A DNA stretch of 64,000 bases from Cellvibrio sp. PSBB006 (GCF_002162135.1 NZ_CP021382.1:1178001-1242000), one strand, 5' to 3'; shown: positions 1-10,561, counted from the stretch's first letter. Translations and numbers: made by a program. The notes: generated by a model from the letters alone, not told the origin.

Positions 1-612
1 CTTTCCTTCGGAATAATGCTGCGCTACGACCAATAATACTTTTGCAATATCATCAGCGTATGTAGGGCTGCCTTCCTGGTCGGCCACAATATTGAGAACG
101 TCCTTTATCTTGCCCAGGCGGATCATGGTTTTGACAAAGTTATTCCCGTGCTCACCGAACACCCAGGCGGTACGCAAGATAATATGCTTGTCGTTAACAG
201 CGGTAACAGCCAACTCACCTGCCAGCTTACTTTGGCCATACACGCATTGAGGGTTGGTAGGCGCATCCTCTGTGTACGCACCTGTAGCGTCCCCTGAAAA
301 TACATAATCCGTGGATATGTGGAAGATGGCGGCATTAACGCCTTTTGCCGCGTGGGCAAGGTTGGTAGGGCCATTGCGATTTACGGCGTAGGCCAGCGCT
401 TGCTCCTGCTCTGCCTTATCTACAGCCGTGTAAGCGGCGGCGTTGATGATGATGTCCGGACGAAGCCTTTGCACAATCTGGCTTACTGCTTGCGGATCTG
501 TGATGTCTAGCTCGGCGCGCGTGAACGCCGAGAATGCCCAGTTTTTCTGACCAAGCTGCTGTTGTAAGCAATGGCCTATCTGACCATTAGCACCAGTGAC
601 TAAAATCTTCAT
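1..612 (-). CDS. rfbD: dTDP-4-dehydrorhamnose reductase, partial (runs off left edge)
   Basis: About 204 residues are visible from the ATG at 612; the C-terminal third lies beyond the window. The protein opens with a Rossmann glycine motif ([13 protein letters not shown]), followed by [18 protein letters not shown] and the SDR catalytic YGQSK (YxxxK), which is the layout of RmlD/RfbD. This enzyme reduces dTDP-4-keto-L-rhamnose to dTDP-L-rhamnose in the cytoplasm, the last step of rhamnose donor synthesis for LPS or exopolysaccharide. Its ATG overlaps the rfbA stop (ATGA), so translation is probably coupled. rfbC, the epimerase, is not in view and may lie past the edge. Confidence 0.93.
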   Translation of the reverse strand, partial: MKILVTGANGQIGHCLQQQLGQKNWAFSAFTRAELDITDPQAVSQIVQRLRPDIIINAAAYTAVDKAEQEQALAYAVNRNGPTNLAHAAKGVNAAIFHISTDYVFSGDATGAYTEDAPTNPQCVYGQSKLAGELAVTAVNDKHIILRTAWVFGEHGNNFVKTMIRLGKIKDVLNIVADQEGSPTYADDIAKVLLVVAQHYSEGK

Positions 613-1484
613 GGTTTTGCTTGCTCTGCCACTCTCAACAAATAGCTTCCATAGCTGGTTTTCGCAAGTGCTTCGCCAGTGCGGATCAATTGTTCTTTAC
701 TGATCCATTTATTCATAAAGGCGATTTCTTCCAGGCAGGCAACTTTTAACCCTTGTCGATGTTCGATGGTTTGCACGAAGTGCCCTGCTTCAAGCAAGCT
801 TTGATGCGTGCCGGTATCAAGCCAGGCATAACCGCGACCGAGAAGCTCCACGTTTAAGTCGCCGCGCTCAAGATAAGCGTTGTTAACACAGGTAATTTCC
901 AGTTCGCCGCGCTGGGAAGGTTTGATAGCTTTGGCAATATCGATAACGTCATTATCGTAAAAATACAGACCAGTAACGGCGTAACTGGACTTCGGGTGCG
1001 CGGGTTTCTCTTCGATTGAAATCACTCGCATTTGCGCATCGAACTCCACCACACCGAAACGTTCCGGATCGTGTACGTGATAACCGAAAATAGTGGCGCC
1101 ACTCTTACGCGCAGCAGCTGCCTGCAAACATTGTGTAAGGCCGTGGCCGTAATAGATATTGTCACCCAGCACCAGGCAGACATTGTCTGTACCGATAAAC
1201 GCTTCCCCAATAATAAACGCCTGGGCAAGACCATCCGGGCTGGGTTGTACGGCATAGCTGAGCTGTATGCCAAAATGATCGCCGTTGCCCAGCAAACGGC
1301 GAAAGCAGTCGGAGTCTTCCAGGGTGGTGATAATGAGTATGTCTTTTATCCCAGCCAACATGAGCACCGACAACGGATAATAAATCATCGGCTTGTCGTA
1401 AATGGGTAGCAGCTGTTTTGAAATGACTCTGGTAATGGGGTATAGCCGAGTCCCGCTACCCCCTGCGAGAATGATGCCCTTCAT
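609..1484 (-). CDS. rfbA: Glucose-1-phosphate thymidylyltransferase
   Basis: A protein of 291 residues makes dTDP-glucose from dTTP and glucose-1-phosphate, the first step of the dTDP-rhamnose pathway. The N-terminus [16 protein letters not shown] is the nucleotide-binding signature of sugar nucleotidyltransferases and is followed by [16 protein letters not shown]. The length matches the family (about 290). An upstream in-frame extension is open, but the signature begins at this ATG and the extension lies inside rfbB, so 1484 is chosen. The gene overlaps rfbB by 29 bases and rfbD by 4, indicating one operon. Confidence 0.95.
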   Translation of the reverse strand: MKGIILAGGSGTRLYPITRVISKQLLPIYDKPMIYYPLSVLMLAGIKDILIITTLEDSDCFRRLLGNGDHFGIQLSYAVQPSPDGLAQAFIIGEAFIGTDNVCLVLGDNIYYGHGLTQCLQAAAARKSGATIFGYHVHDPERFGVVEFDAQMRVISIEEKPAHPKSSYAVTGLYFYDNDVIDIAKAIKPSQRGELEITCVNNAYLERGDLNVELLGRGYAWLDTGTHQSLLEAGHFVQTIEHRQGLKVACLEEIAFMNKWISKEQLIRTGEALAKTSYGSYLLRVAEQAKP

Positions 1485-2574
1485 AAACGTCCTGAGCTTT
1501 CTCTGTTGGTGAATACTGGGGCGCTCCACGCTGATAGCTGCCATCCTGCACCCTGTGCGCCCATGTGAGATTATCCAGATACCACAGAACCGTTTTGCGA
1601 ATACCGGACTCAAATGTCTCTTCCGGCACCCAACCAAGCTCGCGCTTAATTTTGCTTGCGTCAATTGCGTAACGGATGTCGTGGCCAGGCCGATCCTCGA
1701 CAAAGGTAATCAGTTCTTTATAAGACTCAATGTATAGGCCATTGTCAGCTGGGGCGCGCATCTCATTCAGCAGTTCACAAATAATCGTAACCACTTCAAT
1801 GTTTTGTTTTTCGTTGTGGCCGCCAATATTATAGGTCTCACCCACCCGACCTTCTGTTACTACTTTGTAAAGCGCTCGTGCATGGTCTTCTACAAATAAC
1901 CAATCACGGATCTGGTTGCCTTTGCCATATACCGGTAACGGCTTGCCTTCCAGTGCGTTCAGAATGACCAGCGGAATCAACTTTTCAGGAAAGTGATAGG
2001 GGCCATAATTATTTGAACAATTGGTAACAAGTGTCGGTAAGCCATAAGTCCGCCGCCAGGCGCGGACAAGATGGTCCGAACTGGCTTTGCTTGCTGAATA
2101 AGGTGAGCTGGGTGCATAAGGCGTTTCTTCGGTAAACAGGTCACCCGGACCTTCGAGATCACCATACACTTCATCGGTGGAGATGTGATGAAAACGGAAA
2201 TTGCTCTGGCGTGTCTCATCAAGAGACTTCCAATAATCTTTGGCTATTTCCAACAAGTTATAGGTACCAATGATATTGGTTTCAATAAATGCAGACGGGC
2301 CGTCAATTGAACGATCAACATGGCTTTCAGCGGCCAGGTGCATAATTCGATCAGGCTGATAGTGTTTAAAAACACGCACCAACTCAGCCTTATTACAGAT
2401 ATCTACCTGCTCAAAAAAATAACGATCGCTGGAGGATACATCCGCCAGCGATTCCAGGTTACCCGCATAGGTCAGCTTATCGACGTTAACAACGGTGTCT
2501 TGCGTATTAGTAATAATATGGCGCACAACAGCGGAGCCGATAAAGCCGGCTCCCCCCGTAACAAGCAGCTTCAT
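1456..2574 (-). CDS. rfbB: dTDP-glucose 4,6-dehydratase
   Basis: This 372-residue extended SDR converts dTDP-glucose to dTDP-4-keto-6-deoxyglucose. It shows the NAD-binding GGAGFIGS near residues 7-14, the STDEVYGD catalytic segment and YSASKASSD (YxxxK), plus the [13 protein letters not shown] motif of RfbB. The ATG at 2574 shares one base with the stop of the preceding UDP-glucose dehydrogenase gene (TAATG), so coupling is likely. The tail of about 20 residues after the conserved fold overlaps the rfbA start and is low in recognisable motifs. Confidence 0.95.
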   Translation of the reverse strand: MKLLVTGGAGFIGSAVVRHIITNTQDTVVNVDKLTYAGNLESLADVSSSDRYFFEQVDICNKAELVRVFKHYQPDRIMHLAAESHVDRSIDGPSAFIETNIIGTYNLLEIAKDYWKSLDETRQSNFRFHHISTDEVYGDLEGPGDLFTEETPYAPSSPYSASKASSDHLVRAWRRTYGLPTLVTNCSNNYGPYHFPEKLIPLVILNALEGKPLPVYGKGNQIRDWLFVEDHARALYKVVTEGRVGETYNIGGHNEKQNIEVVTIICELLNEMRAPADNGLYIESYKELITFVEDRPGHDIRYAIDASKIKRELGWVPEETFESGIRKTVLWYLDNLTWAHRVQDGSYQRGAPQYSPTEKAQDVYEGHHSRRG

Positions 2575-3899
2575 TAACTCCTGCCTACCGAATAATAAGT
2601 AAAACCTTTTTTAATCATTCGCTTCGGCTCGTACATATTCCGCCCGTCAAACACAACCGGCTCTGATAGCATCTTTTTAATTGCATCAAAATCCGGTGCA
2701 CGGAAAGTTTGCCATTCCGTCACAATTACCAAAGCATCCGCGCCTTTTAACGTGCCCTCTTTGGTGCCGCAAAGGGTTAAGTCTTCACGATTCCCGTAAA
2801 TGCGCTGAGTCTCTTCCATGGCTTCAGGATCATACGCCTGCACGTTTGCACCGGCCTTCCAGAGAGCTTCCATCAATACGCGCGACGGGGCTTCACGCAT
2901 GTCGTCGGTATTGGGCTTGAAGGAAAGGCCCCAGATCGCAAAGGTTTTACCTTTGAGGTCGCCATTGAAGTGTTTGTCGATTTTTTTGAAGAGCGTCGTT
3001 TTTTGTTCGTTGTTTCTTGATTCAACGGCTTTTAAAACCTTCGCATCAAAGTCGATTTGATCTGCGGTTTTAATTAACGCCTGAACATCTTTGGGGAAGC
3101 AGGAGCCACCGTAACCAACGCCCGGGTAGATAAAGTGATAGCCGATGCGCGAATCACTACCAATGCCCTGGCGAACCGCTTCAATATCCGCACCGAGTAT
3201 TTCTGCGAGGTTGGCCATTTCGTTCATAAAGCTGATCTTGGTGGCCAGCATGCAGTTGGCGGCGTATTTGGTCAGCTCGGCGCTGCGCACATCCATCACG
3301 ATGACCTTGTCATGGTTGCGACTGAAAGGCGCGTAGAGTTCACGCATCATTTCTTCGGCGTGCTCACTGCTCGTGCCAATAATAATGCGCTCCGGGCGCA
3401 TACAATCCGCAACAGCTGAGCCCTCTTTCAAGAACTCCGGATTGGAGACAACATCGAAGGTCAGATCGTTGCGGCCACGCTGGGTGAGTACTTCAGTAAT
3501 TCTGGCTTTGACTTTGTCTGCTGTGCCGACCGGCACGGTGGACTTGTCGATAACGACTTGATGGGATTCCATATGCTCGGCGATGGTTGAAGCAACCGAC
3601 AATACATATTTAAGATCGGCAGAGCCGTCTTCATCCGGGGGGGTGCCTACCGCAATGAATTGGACTTCGCCGTGTTTGACGCCTTCGGCAGCATCTGTGG
3701 TGAAGCTTAAACGGCCGGCGGCATGGTTTTCTTTAACCAGTGATTCCAGACCGGGTTCGAAGATAGGAATTTGACCCAATTTGAGGCGTTCCACCTTGTC
3801 GGCATCAACATCGATACACATGACCTGATGCCCTACTTCCGCCAGCACTGCCCCCTGTACAAGCCCTACGTAGCCAATACCAAATACTGTTACTTTCAT
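2574..3899 (-). CDS. ugd: UDP-glucose 6-dehydrogenase
   Basis: A 441-residue NAD-dependent enzyme oxidises UDP-glucose to UDP-glucuronate, a donor for acidic surface polysaccharide. Visible are the N-terminal FGIGYVGL Rossmann motif, [16 protein letters not shown] and the active-site [10 protein letters not shown] with Cys267, in the family order. A longer reading frame starts at 3944, but the ATG at 3899 begins the Rossmann strand and has a strong GAAGGAG site in front, so it is chosen. The gene heads the rfbBAD run and is separated from lapB by 92 bases. UDP-glucose is the most likely substrate; UDP-ManNAc-type relatives cannot be fully excluded. Confidence 0.9.
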   Translation of the reverse strand: MKVTVFGIGYVGLVQGAVLAEVGHQVMCIDVDADKVERLKLGQIPIFEPGLESLVKENHAAGRLSFTTDAAEGVKHGEVQFIAVGTPPDEDGSADLKYVLSVASTIAEHMESHQVVIDKSTVPVGTADKVKARITEVLTQRGRNDLTFDVVSNPEFLKEGSAVADCMRPERIIIGTSSEHAEEMMRELYAPFSRNHDKVIVMDVRSAELTKYAANCMLATKISFMNEMANLAEILGADIEAVRQGIGSDSRIGYHFIYPGVGYGGSCFPKDVQALIKTADQIDFDAKVLKAVESRNNEQKTTLFKKIDKHFNGDLKGKTFAIWGLSFKPNTDDMREAPSRVLMEALWKAGANVQAYDPEAMEETQRIYGNREDLTLCGTKEGTLKGADALVIVTEWQTFRAPDFDAIKKMLSEPVVFDGRNMYEPKRMIKKGFTYYSVGRS

Positions 3900-3952
3900 G
3901 CGGATAAACTCCTTCGCTGCATAATAAAAAGGATTGCCAACCATTGGGCAAA

Positions 3953-3981
3953 CAAAAAACGGGCCAAAAACCCAAAACCCG
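3953..3981 (-). terminator. Possible weak terminator after lapB
   Basis: On the minus strand a CGGG / CCCG stem with a T-rich loop of about 14 bases is followed by six T. It lies in the 92-base gap between lapB and the UDP-glucose dehydrogenase gene. The stem is short, so this may only be a partial stop. Confidence 0.28.
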
Positions 3982-3991
3982 GACTCGTCTG

Positions 3992-5182
3992 TTATTCGCC
4001 AGCGACGCCCTTGATGATTTTGACGCTGCCCCAGGTTTTACATCCAGGGCAAAGCCAATGCAGGTGCGCTCCGGAAAAACCGCATTTTACACAGTGGTAG
4101 GCCGGTTTTTCGGCGATGACCTTATCAACCAACTGTTTCAATAGCTGTAAGTTTTCTTTCGCTTTACCTTCGGAATGCAGCAGGTGCAATTCCACCAAAC
4201 GGTTCAGCGCCTTGATTGAAGGCTTTCTTTTCAATTGCTCCGCAATAAAATCCGCTGCCGCATAGTCATCTCGGGTCGCGCGTATCTTATCGGCAAGCCG
4301 TATAACGAGTTGGTTGGTTGGGTAACGTTCCAACCACTCTTTTAAGGTTTCTTGCAGTCCGTCACTATCACCCAGCTTTTCGTACACATCACACAATAAC
4401 GGAAGTGTAATATTAATGCGCTCCGGGTCTTGCTGGGGAATCATTTTTAACAACGCCAAGGCAGTTTCATAGTCGCTATTGCGATAAGCCAACTCGGCGT
4501 TAATCAAACTTGCACGCACTGAATTTTTATCGAAAGCCACAGCTTGTTGCAGGTGTTGTGTTGCCGATTCAAAATCGTTTCTTTCGATATCCTGAAGCGC
4601 CAGCTCACAACAAAAATGGGCTTTCGCCACGATCAATTCCCGCGGCTCTTTATCGCCTTTTAAGCGGGATAACATATTGGCTGATTGAATAGCCTTATCC
4701 CATTCTTTTTCGTCCTGATAGATCTCGACGAGTTGTTCCAACGCTTGCGATTTGTAAAAGGAATCCAGTTCAATTAATTCCTGAAACAAGCTCTCCGCCC
4801 TATCAAGCAGCCCCGCACTGACATAATCCCTGGCAAGCTCCAGTTGTGCTTCGTGGTGCTGTTTACTGGTAAGTCCTCGACGCTCCAACACATTTTGATG
4901 GATCTTAATTGCTTTGGCTGCCTCACCTTTTCTGCGCATCATGTTGCCAAGTGCCAGATGGATCTCCAGTGTTTCTCCGGTGACTTCAAGGGAATCAATA
5001 AATTTATCAACGGAGTTGTCCATTTGCTCATTGAGCAAATAACTCATGCCGCGGTAATAGCTATGGGCAAAGGTTTGTTTAAAGGCATTACTGCGTTTTT
5101 GATTAAACCGCCAGCCAAGCAAAAAACCTGCTGCCACGGCGAGAAGCAATATGAGCGATAAACCAAGCCCTTGCGTCATCAT
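3992..5182 (-). CDS. lapB: Lipopolysaccharide assembly protein B (LapB/YciM)
   Basis: The 396-residue protein has one N-terminal membrane helix ([18 protein letters not shown]), a long run of TPR-like helices (about residues 40-350) and a C-terminal rubredoxin-like knuckle with two CxxC pairs (YHCVKCGF and WLCPGCKTW). This is the LapB architecture. In E. coli LapB adapts FtsH-mediated turnover of LpxC and so sets LPS synthesis. Two adjacent ATGs (5182, 5179) are possible starts. LapA, usually encoded just upstream, is not present: only 114 bases separate this gene from ihfB. Position beside polysaccharide genes fits an LPS role. Confidence 0.92.
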   Translation of the reverse strand: MMTQGLGLSLILLLAVAAGFLLGWRFNQKRSNAFKQTFAHSYYRGMSYLLNEQMDNSVDKFIDSLEVTGETLEIHLALGNMMRRKGEAAKAIKIHQNVLERRGLTSKQHHEAQLELARDYVSAGLLDRAESLFQELIELDSFYKSQALEQLVEIYQDEKEWDKAIQSANMLSRLKGDKEPRELIVAKAHFCCELALQDIERNDFESATQHLQQAVAFDKNSVRASLINAELAYRNSDYETALALLKMIPQQDPERINITLPLLCDVYEKLGDSDGLQETLKEWLERYPTNQLVIRLADKIRATRDDYAAADFIAEQLKRKPSIKALNRLVELHLLHSEGKAKENLQLLKQLVDKVIAEKPAYHCVKCGFSGAHLHWLCPGCKTWGSVKIIKGVAGE

Positions 5183-5243
5183 TTTACTCCGTGGAATTCA
5201 CAACAGTTACAGCCAGAGAGGTTAATAACAAACGGTCATAAAT

Positions 5244-5279
5244 AAAAAAACGGCATACTCCTGGAGCATGCCGTTTTTT
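5244..5279 (-). terminator. Rho-independent terminator after ihfB
   Basis: A hairpin with an 11-bp, one-mismatch stem (CGGCATACTCC pairing with GGAGCATGCCG) is flanked by A-runs on one side and T-runs on the other, so it can work on both strands. On the minus strand it follows the ihfB stop by 17 bases and separates ihfB from lapB. Confidence 0.8.
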
Positions 5280-5296
5280 GAAAACCTGATTCAAAC

Positions 5297-5587
5297 CTAG
5301 TGTTGAATACTTTCATTAACACGATCACGCATTTCTTTGCCTGGCTTGAAGTGCGGAACATACTTGCCTTCAAGCATCACGGATTCGCCCGTCTTGGGGT
5401 TACGACCCATTCGCGGCGCGCGGTAATGGAGCGAAAAGCTGCCAAAACCCCGAATTTCAATTCGTTCGCCAGACGCCAGGATGTCCGACATGTATTCGAG
5501 TAACAATTTGACTGCCAGCTCAACATCGCGCATAGGCAGTTGGTTCTGCTTTTCAGTGATATATTCTATAAGTTCAGATTTGGTCAT
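5297..5587 (-). CDS. ihfB: Integration host factor beta subunit
   Basis: The 96-residue DNA-bending protein starts [10 protein letters not shown] and contains [10 protein letters not shown] and GRNPKTG, the beta-arm signature of IHF-beta/HU. It forms a heterodimer with IHF-alpha (encoded elsewhere) and bends DNA, including at sigma54 promoters such as those predicted in this window. The ATG at 5587 is chosen by family alignment; an 11-residue extension is open but not conserved. Downstream of rpsA, as in most gammaproteobacteria. Confidence 0.96.
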   Translation of the reverse strand: MTKSELIEYITEKQNQLPMRDVELAVKLLLEYMSDILASGERIEIRGFGSFSLHYRAPRMGRNPKTGESVMLEGKYVPHFKPGKEMRDRVNESIQH

Positions 5588-5729
5588 GGCCTGTGCTCTA
5601 TGGAAGATAAAATCAGGCAAAACTTACTGCGTGGTCAATCACTTACTTTATAGCGTAAAAATCTCGCTAACTCTATAAAAATTAAAGGTTTTTTATTAAT
5701 AGGGTGTTACATAAGCGGGGTATATAACA

Positions 5730-5757
5730 ACAATGGCTGCCATTTGGCAGCCATTGT
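5730..5757 (-). terminator. Perfect 12-bp hairpin after rpsA
   Basis: ACAATGGCTGCC and its exact complement flank a four-base loop, 12 bases past the rpsA stop. On the minus strand the stem is followed by TGTTATAT, a weak U-tract. It probably terminates or attenuates rpsA transcription before ihfB, or stabilises the rpsA 3' end. Confidence 0.6.
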
Positions 5758-5768
5758 GTCATCAAAGA

Positions 5769-7454
5769 TTACTCTTTGCTTTGCATTTGCGCTTTGATCA
5801 AGTCACCCAGTGTGGTCGGTGAAGCTTGTTCAGATTGCTTGTTGCTGTGCTCTTTGATCGCTGATTTTTCATCATCAACATCTTTCGACTTGACTGACAG
5901 GCTGATGCTGCGATTCTTGCGATCTACCGCAATAATCTTGGCTTCAACTTCGTCGCCGACTTTCAGTGCATTGCGCGCGTCTTCAACTTTCTCGCGGCTC
6001 AGCTCTGAAGCCTTCAACACAGCTTCAACGTCCGGCGCCAGGGTAATAACAGCAGCCTTGGCTTCAACTTCCTTCACGATACCTTTAACGATAGCGCCTT
6101 TGTCATTCTCGGTTACGTACTCAGAGAACGGATCGGCTTCCAGTTGTTTGATACCCAGGGAAATGCGCTCGCGCTCAGGGTCGATGGCCAGCACAACAGT
6201 TTCCAGCTCGTCGCCTTTCTTGTACTTGCGTACAGCTTCTTCGCCAGCTTCGTGCCAGGAGATGTCAGACAGGTGAACCAGACCGTCGATACCGCCGTCC
6301 AGACCGATGAAGATACCAAAGTCAGTGATGGACTTGATTTTGCCGGTGATCTTGTCGCCTTTGGCGCAAGTACGGGCAAATGCATCCCATGGGTTTTCCT
6401 GACATTGCTTCAGGCCCAGGGAGATACGACGACGTTCTTCGTCGATGTCCAGAACCATAACTTCGATTTCATCACCCAGTTGAACAACTTTGGATGGGTG
6501 GATGTTCTTATTGGTCCAATCCATTTCTGAAACGTGGATCAAACCTTCAACGCCCTCTTCCAGCTCAGCGAAACAGCCGTAATCGGTCAGGTTAGTAACC
6601 TTGGCTTTAACGCGTGCGCCTTCCGGGTAACGCTTGGTGATTTGAATCCATGGATCTTCGCCCAATTGCTTGAGGCCCAAAGATACACGGTTACGTTCGC
6701 GGTCGAATTTCAATACTTTAACGTCAATCTCGTCACCAACGTTCACGATCTCGCCTGGATGCTTGATACGCTTCCACGCCATGTCGGTGATGTGCAACAG
6801 GCCGTCTACACCACCCAGATCCACGAATGCACCGTAGTCGGTGAGGTTTTTAACGATACCTTTAACCGCTTGACCTTCTTGCAGGGTGGACAGCAACTCA
6901 TCACGCTCGGCAGAGTTAGCTTGTTCCAGAACAGCACGGCGAGAAACAACAACGTTGTTACGCTTTTGGTCCAGCTTGATAACTTTGAATTCCAGTTCTT
7001 TACCTTCGAGGTGAGTTGTTTCGCGCACTGGGCGAACATCTACCAAGGAACCCGGAAGGAAGGCACGGATGCTGGCCACGTCAACGGTGAAACCACCTTT
7101 GACCTTGCCATTGATAACGCCCTTGATAACTTCGTCAGCAGTATGTGCAGCTTCGAGGATTTTCCAGGCTTCAGCGCGTTTGGCTTTTTCACGGGACAGA
7201 CGGGTTTCACCGAAACCGTCTTCTACACTTTCCAGAGCAACCTGAACTTCGTCACCGATTTGCAGGTTAAGCTCGCCTAATTCGTTGCGGAACTGCTCGG
7301 CGGGGATAACGCCTTCTGACTTGAGGCCGGCGTGAACAGTCACCCAGTCCTTGTCGATGTCAATCACTACACCGGTTACGATGGTGCCCGGCACCATATC
7401 GACGGTCTTTAAACTCTCTTCAAATAACTCAGCAAAACTTTCGCTCATGCTCAT
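5769..7454 (-). CDS. rpsA: 30S ribosomal protein S1
   Basis: 561 residues, close to E. coli S1 (557), with six S1 OB-fold repeats. Typical S1 motifs recur, such as [46 protein letters not shown] and [20 protein letters not shown]1 binds mRNA leaders on the small subunit and is needed for most translation initiation. Starts at 7454 and 7448 are both in frame; 7454 has the better AGG spacing. In many relatives cmk precedes rpsA; here the upstream neighbour is the chemotaxis operon. The 310-base leader may carry autogenous control. Confidence 0.97.
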   Translation of the reverse strand: MSMSESFAELFEESLKTVDMVPGTIVTGVVIDIDKDWVTVHAGLKSEGVIPAEQFRNELGELNLQIGDEVQVALESVEDGFGETRLSREKAKRAEAWKILEAAHTADEVIKGVINGKVKGGFTVDVASIRAFLPGSLVDVRPVRETTHLEGKELEFKVIKLDQKRNNVVVSRRAVLEQANSAERDELLSTLQEGQAVKGIVKNLTDYGAFVDLGGVDGLLHITDMAWKRIKHPGEIVNVGDEIDVKVLKFDRERNRVSLGLKQLGEDPWIQITKRYPEGARVKAKVTNLTDYGCFAELEEGVEGLIHVSEMDWTNKNIHPSKVVQLGDEIEVMVLDIDEERRRISLGLKQCQENPWDAFARTCAKGDKITGKIKSITDFGIFIGLDGGIDGLVHLSDISWHEAGEEAVRKYKKGDELETVVLAIDPERERISLGIKQLEADPFSEYVTENDKGAIVKGIVKEVEAKAAVITLAPDVEAVLKASELSREKVEDARNALKVGDEVEAKIIAVDRKNRSISLSVKSKDVDDEKSAIKEHSNKQSEQASPTTLGDLIKAQMQSKE

Positions 7455-7652
7455 GGATGTACCTATTAAATGACCCAGAGTCCGCTATTTATATGGCTAT
7501 AAACGGCCAAACCCTGCGATTACCGTACTGCCAGATGTACGGGCCAGTTGATGATAGACACTGAGGGCCTGAGAGCTGGCGCCAGCCGCTCAATGTCACT
7601 GCCAGTAATGGGTGAATGTTTGACGATTTACACATGTTCCAGCAAGCGGCGC

Positions 7653-7681
7653 AGGCTAGCAGATCCACCCTTGCAGATCAA
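7653..7681 (-). promoter_or_regulatory. Candidate rpsA promoter with GC-rich discriminator
   Basis: On the minus strand TTGATC and TAGCCT are 17 bases apart and are followed by a GC-rich discriminator (GCGCCGC), a pattern typical of stringently controlled ribosomal promoters. It would give an rpsA leader of roughly 190 bases. The rest of the 7455-7764 gap shows no gene or RNA I recognise; it is G-rich on the plus strand near 7690-7745. Confidence 0.4.
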
Positions 7682-7764
7682 GCGCTTAAGGCCGCTTCTC
7701 GCGGGTTTGGCGGGGGTTGTGGACGGATGGTTTGGTGGGGTGGTCAGGAATTGTTTTGTCGGGG

Positions 7765-8154
7765 TTAGCGGGAGGCTTTTTGCATCATTTCCATAAGGGA
7801 GGCTTCGGCGCGGGAAAGGCCGCAGCGGCGAGCAACTTCTTCGCTGCTCAACCCCATCTTGAAGAGTTGTGCAGCGTCTGTGTAGGGTTGGAACTCCTCG
7901 TCTTTTACGTAATCCGTTTGGGAAGGCTTTTGCGCTTCACTCTGCAGGCGCTTTTCCATGGCCAGCAAGCGCTGACCCATGCCGACCGAACCGGTGTTGG
8001 CAATGGAGATATCGCGCAACATACGTTGATAGAGCTTTTCTGCTGCCTCGGCCTGCTTACGCAAACGGGTAAGATTGTAAAAAGTCAGCGCGAGCGCAAT
8101 AAGGCTTAAGACCAGACTCAGGATCAATCCTGCTTCGACTATTGATATCACCAT
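7765..8154 (-). CDS. DUF2802 family membrane-anchored protein
   Basis: About 129 residues: one N-terminal membrane helix (ISIVEAGLILSLVLSLIALALTF), a coiled-coil-like middle, and a C-terminal helix-turn-helix-like segment (LFKMGLSSEEVARRCGLSRAEASLME). Proteins of this kind lie at the end of the polar flagellar/chemotaxis operon in Pseudomonas and relatives; their role is not established. The chosen ATG has GGGAGG about ten bases upstream; in-frame alternatives at 8163 and 8223 exist. It follows cheW by 34 bases and is the last gene of the operon. Confidence 0.75.
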   Translation of the reverse strand: MVISIVEAGLILSLVLSLIALALTFYNLTRLRKQAEAAEKLYQRMLRDISIANTGSVGMGQRLLAMEKRLQSEAQKPSQTDYVKDEEFQPYTDAAQLFKMGLSSEEVARRCGLSRAEASLMEMMQKASR

Positions 8155-8188
8155 TCGGCCCATGCCTCCCAACGCCTGAACATCCTGA

Positions 8189-8674
8189 TTACAGATCTTC
8201 CAGTTCAGACCATTCTTCGCCACTGAGCAGCTTGTTCAGATCAATCAGGATCAAGAGTTCGTCATTCTTATGGCATACACCCTGGATAAATTTGGCGCTT
8301 TCTTCATTACCCACATTCGGGGCCATCTCAATCTCTGATTGGCGCAGGTAAACCACTTCCGCCACGCTATCCACCAATATGCCGATCACGTGTTTATCGG
8401 TTTCGATGATCACGATCCGGGTATTGTCGGTAATTTCACCACCTTGCAAATTAAAACGATGACGCGTGTCGATAACGGTCACGACATTGCCACGTAAGTT
8501 GATGATGCCCAGCACATAAGAAGGCGCGCCGGGCACTGGTGCTATCTCGGAGTAACGCAGGACTTCCTGCACTTGCATCACGTTGATGCCATAGGTTTCA
8601 CCATCGAGCCGAAAGGTGACCCATTGCAGCACCGGATCGTCGGTGCTTTTGTTAATTACGGTATTGGTTGCCAT
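8189..8674 (-). CDS. cheW: Chemotaxis coupling protein CheW
   Basis: 161 residues forming one CheW SH3-like domain. Signature stretches are VTFRLDGETYGINVMQVQEVLRY, PGAPSYVLGIINLRG and GILVDSVAEV. CheW links chemoreceptors to the CheA kinase in polar arrays. AGAGGA precedes the ATG at a normal distance. It follows the ParP-like gene by 111 bases. Its position after parC-parP is the Pseudomonas/Vibrio polar-array arrangement. Confidence 0.95.
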   Translation of the reverse strand: MATNTVINKSTDDPVLQWVTFRLDGETYGINVMQVQEVLRYSEIAPVPGAPSYVLGIINLRGNVVTVIDTRHRFNLQGGEITDNTRIVIIETDKHVIGILVDSVAEVVYLRQSEIEMAPNVGNEESAKFIQGVCHKNDELLILIDLNKLLSGEEWSELEDL

Positions 8675-8785
8675 CGTGTTGTCCTCTTATCGCGGCCCCT
8701 TGCCGCGCTTACCTGTCATAGACTATAGCCAATGAAGATTTTTATGCCACTATCCATTCACATGAGCCATCTCGTCAAAGCCCTG

Positions 8786-9616
8786 TCAGTGGGCGCGGAT
8801 CGAACGCCGGCCTTTGGTTGAATTCCGGTCAGCATCAATCAATAACTGCCCGATCATCGGAATATCCAGCAAAGCGCACATGTGATCCTTAACCGTTCCC
8901 GCCAGCCAGGGTCGCTTTGTGCGCTCGGAGCGCCATTTGACATCCGTGGGCTTGAGGGTGATGGGTTGATTGACCGAATCGACCGCTAATCCCCAAGGCA
9001 CACCATCAATGGAAATTACATACTTCGCTGTTTTTAGAAAATTCTCATCGTACCGTTCGGGCATGACGAATTTGGCGGTATTAACCGTACGAATCTTGCC
9101 GGCCGGGGTCGGCAATAACCCCATAAACCAGTCAGCCTGACCGAACAGCGGCGTTAATTCATCTGTCAGCGGCTGGATTTGTCCCAAAGCTATCAAAGGT
9201 ACGGCCAGTGTTAATCCGGATACCTGAAACAACAGGACATCAAAATCTTTCTGCGCCCACTGAGGTCTGCCGTTTTCCGCCCACGTCAATTCTTCTACAG
9301 TATAGTGGCTTTCTTCCGGGCTGCCGCTGCTCACATCGGGATCAGTATGTTCCGGCACAATATCAAGGGCCGCAGAAATCGCGGGCTCCGTGGGAGAAGG
9401 CTCTATCTCCCACTCCTGAATTTCAGCAACAGGTGCAATCGGAACAGGTTCAGGAGGAGCGACAACCTGTGGCCGCGCGCTCTGAAGCAGTTTCTCCAGT
9501 TTTTGTTGTTGAACAAGATCCGGGTCCGCATAGCGAGTTACCGGATTCTCTTCACCGGCTAACAGATCATCAAAATAGTGTTGCAGCGCCTCCTGAGGCG
9601 AATATTTATCGCTCAT
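8786..9616 (-). CDS. parP: ParP-like CheW-domain protein for polar array localisation
   Basis: 276 residues: an acidic, proline-rich N-terminal region (about 1-120) and a C-terminal CheW-like domain (FDVLLFQVSGLTLAVPLIALGQ onward). In Vibrio and Pseudomonas a protein of this build, ParP, is encoded after ParC and holds chemotaxis arrays at the cell pole. The ATG overlaps the stop of the ParA-type gene (ATGA), supporting joint action. Without ParC next to it the CheW domain alone would not identify it. Confidence 0.8.
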   Translation of the reverse strand: MSDKYSPQEALQHYFDDLLAGEENPVTRYADPDLVQQQKLEKLLQSARPQVVAPPEPVPIAPVAEIQEWEIEPSPTEPAISAALDIVPEHTDPDVSSGSPEESHYTVEELTWAENGRPQWAQKDFDVLLFQVSGLTLAVPLIALGQIQPLTDELTPLFGQADWFMGLLPTPAGKIRTVNTAKFVMPERYDENFLKTAKYVISIDGVPWGLAVDSVNQPITLKPTDVKWRSERTKRPWLAGTVKDHMCALLDIPMIGQLLIDADRNSTKGRRSIRAH

Positions 9617-10437
9617 CAGGCACCTCGCCGTACCAGCTCAGGACTTACGGGCGTGGAGTCGCCAGTGAACCATTTTTGCTGCAACCATTTATAGAGCGAG
9701 CGATATGCTTCAACGCCACGGGTCGTCGGGTCAAATAAATGCGGCGGCATACCGGCTTTACTGGCATCACGGAATTTTGTATCGACGGGAACGTGACCTG
9801 CCCACACCTGATCGGGATAGTTATTGCGAATCGTCCGCAAGCTGGTGACCGACGCCTGGGTACGACGGTCGTACATCACTGGAACAATGGAATAATCGAG
9901 CGCTTTCTTGCGGGATTTGCCCATCATATTCAAGGTGTTCACCATCCGCTCCAACCCTTTGAGCGCAAGAAATTCGGTTTGCACCGGAATCACCAGATGC
10001 TGACAAGCAGCCAGGGCATTGACCATCAACACGCCCAACAATGGCGGGGTATCAATCACGGCCAAGTCATAGTCATCGTAAACTTGGGCCAGGGATCGGG
10101 AGAGCACCAGCCCCATCCCATCGTGGCCAATTGCCTGGCGTTCCAGTGTAGCCAATGCGGTGGCAGACGGCAGGATATCGATATTGGAAAATTCGGTAGA
10201 TTGAATCAGGGATTTCACCAGCGCAGAGGATAAATTGTTGCGCTCCTGAAATAACGTAAATGTACTGCGTTCAATAGTGTCAGGATCTTGACGAAAATAA
10301 CTGCTTAACGAGCCATGAGGGTCCAGATCCAGCAAAAGCACACGATGGCCCTGCTCCGCAGCCAAACCGCCGAGCGCCACTGTGGTTGTGGTCTTACCGA
10401 CACCACCTTTTTGATTGGCTATGGTTAACACGCGCAA
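9616..10437 (-). CDS. parC: ParC, ParA/Soj-type ATPase for polar chemotaxis arrays
   Basis: 273 residues with the deviant Walker A of ParA ATPases at the N-terminus (ANQKGGVGKTTT), LLDLDPHGS and AVIDTPPLLG. Proteins of this class in chemotaxis operons position signalling arrays rather than plasmids. The start is a TTG at 10437 with GAGGA nine bases before it; a GTG two codons later is possible. No parB partner or parS site is seen, which fits the ParC subgroup. It precedes parP with a 4-base overlap. Confidence 0.85.
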   Translation of the reverse strand: MRVLTIANQKGGVGKTTTTVALGGLAAEQGHRVLLLDLDPHGSLSSYFRQDPDTIERSTFTLFQERNNLSSALVKSLIQSTEFSNIDILPSATALATLERQAIGHDGMGLVLSRSLAQVYDDYDLAVIDTPPLLGVLMVNALAACQHLVIPVQTEFLALKGLERMVNTLNMMGKSRKKALDYSIVPVMYDRRTQASVTSLRTIRNNYPDQVWAGHVPVDTKFRDASKAGMPPHLFDPTTRGVEAYRSLYKWLQQKWFTGDSTPVSPELVRRGA

Positions 10438-10561
10438 GCTGAATGATCCTCGTCAACGTCAATCGTTGTTCGTTTTCCGTCTCATCATACAGCAAAGCAA
10501 AGACTATGCCGTTGCCCGTTAAATGCAGTCATCACGGCAACTTTTGTAAAAATGCTGAACA

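Noticed and set aside
1485..1703. N-terminal extension of rfbA by 73 residues
   Set aside because: It lies within rfbB and precedes the MKGIILAGG signature that begins the protein family.
6534..7280. Open frame of 248 codons on the plus strand inside rpsA
   Set aside because: It is antisense to conserved S1 repeats, has no ribosome site and no recognisable domain; it is a by-product of S1 codon use.
9616..10437. ParA-type gene as a plasmid or chromosome partition locus
   Set aside because: No parB or parS near it, and it sits between motD and a CheW-domain gene, the place of ParC.
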